Positions 5,355 through 8,875 of a stretch of 8,875 nucleotides of DNA are shown piece after piece; positions within the stretch are counted from its first letter, which is position 1, and each line of letters starts with the position of its first letter. This DNA comes from Bacillota bacterium (GTDB lineage Bacteria; Bacillota; Clostridia; Lachnospirales; Lachnospiraceae). The stretch covers positions 1 to 8,875 of the forward strand of contig JAEWMZ010000453.1 of NCBI GenBank assembly GCA_023392995.1, given 5' to 3'. The position numbers were made by a program, and so were the translations under genes. The notes below the pieces were generated by a model that made no database searches, had not been told where the DNA came from, and saw nothing but the letters and a program-made list of their open reading frames with translations.

Positions 5355-7736
5355 ATGACGAATTCAGAGAAAACTAAAAAAACGGGAATTGTTATTCCGA
5401 TCTCCAATACAGTATTACTGCCGGGGGCAGTGACAAAGCTTAGTGTTAGTAATCTGAGTGAAGACCAGATGAGATTTCTTGAGGATGAAGAATTAACGAA
5501 CATTGCGCTACCGTTGAAGAAGAATTTTAATCAGAGCAGTGTTTCTGAGGATGATTTTTATAAGGTTGGAATATCCTTTCAGATTGATGATGTACAGGAA
5601 TCAGAGAAAGGGGTTCAGCTTACCATCAAGGTACTGGATCGAATTGAAGTTAAGTCTTTGAATATAGAAGAGGAGTATATCTCCAGCCAGTATGAACAAT
5701 GCCCTGAGCTTGACGATATGGATGAGAAGAGTCAGGCGGACATGCTGAGTTATATTAAGCGGATCACAAGAGAAATCAGTGAGAAGTTCCCGAACGGAGA
5801 GCGTTACATTGCCGTGCTGGATACTTTCCAGGATTTAAATTCCCTCTTTGTTTATCTTGCTCAGTTTATGCCGATCTCCAATGAGGAAAAATATGAGCTG
5901 CTGGCTACTCAGTCTATGAAGGAAAGAAGCTTACGCTTTATGGATTATCTCTTAAAGCAGCAGGAGGCCATCGGATTACAGATTCAGATGGCTGAGAGAT
6001 TTTCAGAAAAAGCCAATAAGCATTACAGAGAACAGGTGCTAAGAGAGCAGCTGAAGGCAATCCAGGAGGAACTGAACGAAGGTAAGGAAGGCCGTTCGAA
6101 AAAGGATAAGGAATATTTAAGCAGAATCGAAGAGGCACAGATGCCGGAAGAGATTAAGGAAACTGCTATGGAAGAGCTGGATAAGCTTCAGGCGCAGGGA
6201 CCAAATGGAACGGAATATAATGTGATACGCAATTATCTGGAGCTGTTAGTATCTCTTCCCTGGAAGAAGGCTGAGAACAAGCAGGTTGACCTGATTGAGG
6301 CAAGACGTATTCTGGATGAACAGCACTATGGACTAGAGAAAGTTAAGGATAGAATCATTCAGCATCTGGCTGTTATGCAGCTGAAAAAGGATAAAAAAGG
6401 CTCCATTCTCTTGCTGGTTGGTCCTCCCGGAACAGGGAAGACAAGCCTTGGTAAAAGCATCGCGGAAGCCCTTGACAGAAAGTACATCCGCCTCAGTCTA
6501 GGTGGTATCAGGGACGAAGCTGAGATTCGCGGACACCGCAGAACCTATGTAGGGGCGATGCCGGGAAGAATTATTCAAAGCCTGCGTAAGTCCGGCTCCA
6601 ACAATCCGGTTATGGTGCTAGATGAAGTGGACAAGCTGATGACCGGAGGTTACAGCGGAGATCCGGCAAGTGCTTTACTGGAGGTATTAGATCCGGAGCA
6701 GAATAATACATTTACAGATCACTATATGGATTTACCCTATGATTTATCCGACGTATTCTTTATTGCCACTGCGAATTCGCTTGAAAGCATAGCAGAACCT
6801 TTATTGGATCGTATGGAAGTAATTCAGATCTCCAGTTATACCAGTGAGGAGAAATACCATATCGCGAAGGATCATTTGGTACCCAAAACCCTGGAAGAGC
6901 ATGGATTGACGAAAGAGCAGCTGATAATTTCAGAGAATGTATTGAAGAAAGTTATCAGTGAATACACGCTGGAGGCTGGAGTCAGAGGATTAAAGAAGCA
7001 ATTGGCGGGTATTGCCAGAGTGGCGTCAGAGAAAATCGTATCGAATAAGGTAGAGATCCCATATCAAGTTAAGACAGAGCAGCTGGAGGATATTCTGGGA
7101 CGAAAGGTGTCCAGACATGATATCGCACAGCAGGATAACCCGCCCGGTGTGGTTACCGGCCTGGCATGGACTCCTGTCGGCGGAGAGATTCTATTTATCG
7201 AAGCAACCCATATGCCTGGAGGCGGAGAGGTGATGCTGACAGGTAAACTTGGCGATGTGATGAAGGAATCCGCAAGAATCTCCTTAAGCTTATTAAAATC
7301 CAGATTACCACTGAATTCGATTAATTTTAAGGAAAGAGACCTGCACATTCATGTTCCCTCCGGAGCGGTGCCAAAGGATGGGCCATCCGCAGGAATCGCC
7401 CTCTTCACTGCACTTGCGTCCCTAACCACAGGCATCAAGGTTGACTCAAAGCTGGCAATGACAGGAGAGATTACACTAAGAGGTGCAGTATTACCCATCG
7501 GTGGTTTAAAAGAGAAGCTTCTGGCAGCGCAAAGAGCAGGAATTACCAAAGCATTAATCCCGAAAGACAATGTAATTGACTTGAAGGATGTACCCGAAGA
7601 GGTTAAGCAGCAGCTTACCATCATCCCGGTTGAGACCGTTGAGGATGTACTAAAGGAGACCTTGGGAATTACGATGCCAAGACTGGAGCAGCTGCCGTTG
7701 CAGAAGGAATTTGGGGAATTTGCTTTTCGGATGTAA
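5355..7736 (+). CDS. lon: ATP-dependent protease Lon (LonA)
   Basis: A 793-residue LonA, normal length. It is a cytoplasmic hexameric AAA+ serine protease that degrades misfolded and specific regulatory proteins. Domains in order: N-terminal substrate-binding LON domain (about 10-200) starting IVIPISNTVLLPG; a coiled helical region (about 200-320); an AAA+ module with Walker A GPPGTGKTS (356-364, K362) and Walker B VMVLDEVDK (D423, E424); and a C-terminal protease domain with the catalytic serine in PKDGPSAG (S678) and lysine in GGLKEKLLAA (K721). All key residues are present, with spacing matching E. coli Lon. The frame stays open up to ATG 5265, which would add 30 residues not seen in Lon proteins. 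I chose ATG 5355, where the N-terminus fits the family and AAGGGAAG lies upstream, although the GGGA-to-ATG spacing is about 10 bases. It ends in a strong terminator, so it is likely monocistronic. Confidence 0.95.
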   Translation: MTNSEKTKKTGIVIPISNTVLLPGAVTKLSVSNLSEDQMRFLEDEELTNIALPLKKNFNQSSVSEDDFYKVGISFQIDDVQESEKGVQLTIKVLDRIEVKSLNIEEEYISSQYEQCPELDDMDEKSQADMLSYIKRITREISEKFPNGERYIAVLDTFQDLNSLFVYLAQFMPISNEEKYELLATQSMKERSLRFMDYLLKQQEAIGLQIQMAERFSEKANKHYREQVLREQLKAIQEELNEGKEGRSKKDKEYLSRIEEAQMPEEIKETAMEELDKLQAQGPNGTEYNVIRNYLELLVSLPWKKAENKQVDLIEARRILDEQHYGLEKVKDRIIQHLAVMQLKKDKKGSILLLVGPPGTGKTSLGKSIAEALDRKYIRLSLGGIRDEAEIRGHRRTYVGAMPGRIIQSLRKSGSNNPVMVLDEVDKLMTGGYSGDPASALLEVLDPEQNNTFTDHYMDLPYDLSDVFFIATANSLESIAEPLLDRMEVIQISSYTSEEKYHIAKDHLVPKTLEEHGLTKEQLIISENVLKKVISEYTLEAGVRGLKKQLAGIARVASEKIVSNKVEIPYQVKTEQLEDILGRKVSRHDIAQQDNPPGVVTGLAWTPVGGEILFIEATHMPGGGEVMLTGKLGDVMKESARISLSLLKSRLPLNSINFKERDLHIHVPSGAVPKDGPSAGIALFTALASLTTGIKVDSKLAMTGEITLRGAVLPIGGLKEKLLAAQRAGITKALIPKDNVIDLKDVPEEVKQQLTIIPVETVEDVLKETLGITMPRLEQLPLQKEFGEFAFRM

Positions 7737-7778
7737 GCAATGAAATTCAAATATAAGTAGAGCAATAATGAAATAAAT

Positions 7779-7819
7779 GCGAAAAGATGGAGGCTTAATA
7801 TAGCCTCCATCTTTTTCGC
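7779..7819 (+). terminator. Rho-independent terminator of lon
   Basis: AGATGGAGGCT (7785-7795) pairs perfectly with AGCCTCCATCT (7802-7812) around a 6-base loop, followed by TTTTT ending at 7816. Four As before the stem, and outer GCG/CGC, allow extension of the stem and some function on the other strand. Confidence 0.92.
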
Positions 7820-8042
7820 TGTGTGTACCGCAAAGCGAAACCGAGCTAATGAGTGTACATTCTCTAGAGGATAGTGATATCATTACACATATTGTTTCAT
7901 CACTGCAAGGAAGTCTGAAAAGCGGGCTGAAGACAGCGAGGAAACAAAGGCCGGCGGCTGATGTTTTAAGAGTAGAGGAGCGTTTGTCAATCGGCTTCTA
8001 TTTGCAAAGTCTCGCAGTGTGTTTCGTACGTATTATATAGGA
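7817..8042. other. Unexplained GC-richer intergenic block between lon and the chemotaxis gene
   Basis: This stretch has no convincing gene. TCGCTGTGTGT (7816-7826) and TCGCAGTGTGT (8012-8022) are near-identical direct repeats (one mismatch) bounding about 200 bases whose middle (about 7920-7995) is richer in G and C than its flanks. A 63-codon frame (7849-8040) fills much of it but has no ribosome binding site and no recognisable protein features. TAGAGG (7973-7978) can pair imperfectly with GCTTCTA (7994-8000). A short repeat element or a small RNA are both possible. Confidence 0.4.
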
Positions 8043-8071
8043 TTGACATATATCAGTCCGTCCTTTATTCT
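8043..8071 (+). promoter_or_regulatory. Candidate promoter of the chemotaxis receptor gene
   Basis: A consensus TTGACA (8043-8048), a 17-base spacer and TATTCT (8066-8071). The -10 matches at only four positions. The implied leader is about 150 bases. No sigma-28 (flagellar) type promoter was found between here and the start codon. Confidence 0.5.
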
Positions 8072-8140
8072 AATTATACATAATAGAAATTTGGAGAAAA
8101 ATAGACAATTTTGGCGGTTATAAAGCATACAAAAAAAGGA

Positions 8141-8202
8141 TTGCAGCACTGATGGACATAGGAGTAATGAGTAATAGGGTCAAGGGCACTCTTGCAGTGC
8201 AA
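8141..8202 (+). promoter_or_regulatory. Leader with mutually exclusive hairpins before the chemotaxis gene
   Basis: CAGTGC (8195-8200) can pair with GCACTG at 8146-8151, or its AGTGC part can pair locally with GCACT at 8186-8190 around a 5-base loop. TTGCAG is repeated at 8141-8146 and 8192-8197. Such competing pairings are seen in attenuators and riboswitches. I could not match the segment to the c-di-GMP riboswitch core or any other class I know. Confidence 0.3.
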
Positions 8203-8228
8203 ATAAATGATAACGGGAGAGATAAAGT

Positions 8229-8875
8229 ATGAGTGATGTTTTTCAAACAAGTAGTATTCTAAATTCCTTAAAAATGGCATTTCCTTATTTTTCAGTACTT
8301 TTTAGTGATGATATTGCGATGGGTATTACGGATAAAGAGAAGTACCAGTTAATCCAACAAGGGAAGGAGCTGATCCTTAAGATTAAAGAAGGGGATGCGA
8401 TTCCGGAAGGCGGAGCAGTCTATGAGGCACTGCGAACAGGAAAAACGATTGTTAAGAATGTGGGTAAGGAAGTATATGGGGTGCCTTTTCAATCCTATGC
8501 AATTCCTGTCTATGAGGGGAAGGATATTGTTGGAGTTTTTGTAGTAGGAAAAAGCATTAAGAAAAAGGCTGAGGTTCAAGATGCCATTAAGGAATTATCA
8601 GCAGCATTGCAGCAGATGTCCAATGCAGTAAATAGCATTTCCCAGGGGGTTCAGGAGGTTGCGCAAAAGAATACCGAGCTGTTAGGCAGAACGAATGAAA
8701 CTGGTGAGAGAATGAAGGGAACCAATGACATTCTTAATTTTATCAGAACCATTTCATCACAGACAAATCTGCTGGGATTGAATGCGTCCATTGAAGCAGC
8801 CAGAGCCGGAGAGGCGGGCAGAGGCTTTCATATCGTAGCACAGGAAATACGCAATCTCTCAAATTCCTCCAGTGA
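8229..8875 (+). CDS. Soluble methyl-accepting chemotaxis protein, 3' end outside window
   Basis: The frame from ATG 8229 is open for 215 codons to the window edge; GGGAGA (8215-8220) is 8 bases upstream. Residues about 125-215 are the methyl-accepting coiled-coil signalling domain, with the highly conserved hairpin tip SQTNLLGLNASIEAARAG (177-194) then EAGRGFHIVAQEIRNLS. This tip contacts CheA and CheW. Residues about 1-115 form a small alpha/beta sensor-like domain (GGAVYEALRTGKTIV, then YAIPVYEGKDIVGVFVVGKS) of PAS/Cache-like appearance, which I cannot name exactly. There is no signal peptide, membrane helix or HAMP domain, so this is a cytoplasmic receptor similar in layout to short Bacillus YfmS-type transducers. 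The tip at about residue 185 predicts a total length near 280. The ligand is unknown. Confidence 0.9.
   Translation, partial: MSDVFQTSSILNSLKMAFPYFSVLFSDDIAMGITDKEKYQLIQQGKELILKIKEGDAIPEGGAVYEALRTGKTIVKNVGKEVYGVPFQSYAIPVYEGKDIVGVFVVGKSIKKKAEVQDAIKELSAALQQMSNAVNSISQGVQEVAQKNTELLGRTNETGERMKGTNDILNFIRTISSQTNLLGLNASIEAARAGEAGRGFHIVAQEIRNLSNSSS

Noticed and set aside
7349..7810. 153-codon minus-strand frame opposite the 3' end of lon
   Set aside because: It is a shadow of the conserved Lon protease domain and begins inside the terminator.
7849..8040. 63-codon plus-strand frame downstream of lon
   Set aside because: No ribosome binding site precedes the ATG and the predicted peptide has no recognisable features; recorded only as part of the unexplained block.
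7817..8228. c-di-GMP riboswitch upstream of the chemotaxis gene
   Set aside because: I could not find the conserved core sequences of either known class; only generic hairpin potential is visible.
8074..8579. Two minus-strand frames (68 and 76 codons) opposite the chemotaxis gene and its leader
   Set aside because: No ribosome sites or family features; the plus-strand gene with the conserved signalling tip explains the region.

Overview
The window looks like chromosomal DNA from a low-GC Gram-positive anaerobe of the Clostridia, most likely Lachnospiraceae. I infer this from the AT-rich sequence, strong GGAGG-type ribosome binding sites, consensus sigma-A promoters, an Lgt of the 'AGCCYG' type, a YhbD-bactofilin pair, a chromosomal TraX-family protein and a soluble chemotaxis receptor. 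There is no tRNA, rRNA, CRISPR array, transposase or recognisable phage gene.

Layout. (1) 1-422, minus strand: the N-terminal part of a divergent prolipoprotein diacylglyceryl transferase (lgt), cut by the window edge. (2) 423-630: a divergent promoter region serving lgt and a MerR-like YhbD-family gene, with a repeated ATGTTAC motif lying on both promoters. (3) 631-1260 yhbD-like regulator, then a 323-base gene-free gap, then a bactofilin (1584-2207). Bacillus subtilis has the same association (yhbD next to the bactofilin genes yhbE/yhbF). (4) 2213-2290: a 14-bp tandem repeat, followed by a TraX-family membrane protein (2391-3443). (5) 3565-3601: a strong hairpin between convergent genes, then a GPR1/FUN34/YaaH-family acetate/succinate transporter on the minus strand (3710-4273). 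(6) 4274-4519: a second divergent region, with a TetR-type operator inside the promoter of a TetR/AcrR regulator (4520-5083). (7) 5084-5354: a structured region with an 11-bp plus 7-bp inverted repeat and two hairpins, leading into an ATP-dependent Lon protease (5355-7736) that ends in a textbook terminator. (8) 7817-8228: a gene-free stretch with an unexplained GC-richer block, a promoter and a possibly structured leader. (9) 8229-8875: the start of a cytoplasmic methyl-accepting chemotaxis protein, cut by the window edge.

How the genes work together. Most neighbours are functionally unrelated housekeeping or accessory genes in short transcription units. Two small circuits are plausible: YhbD acting on lgt, itself and the bactofilin through the ATGTTAC motif, and the TetR protein repressing itself, perhaps also touching lon through a related palindrome. 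Neither is proven by sequence alone. I see no complete new multi-gene system. The most unusual material is in the intergenic regions around yhbD and lon.
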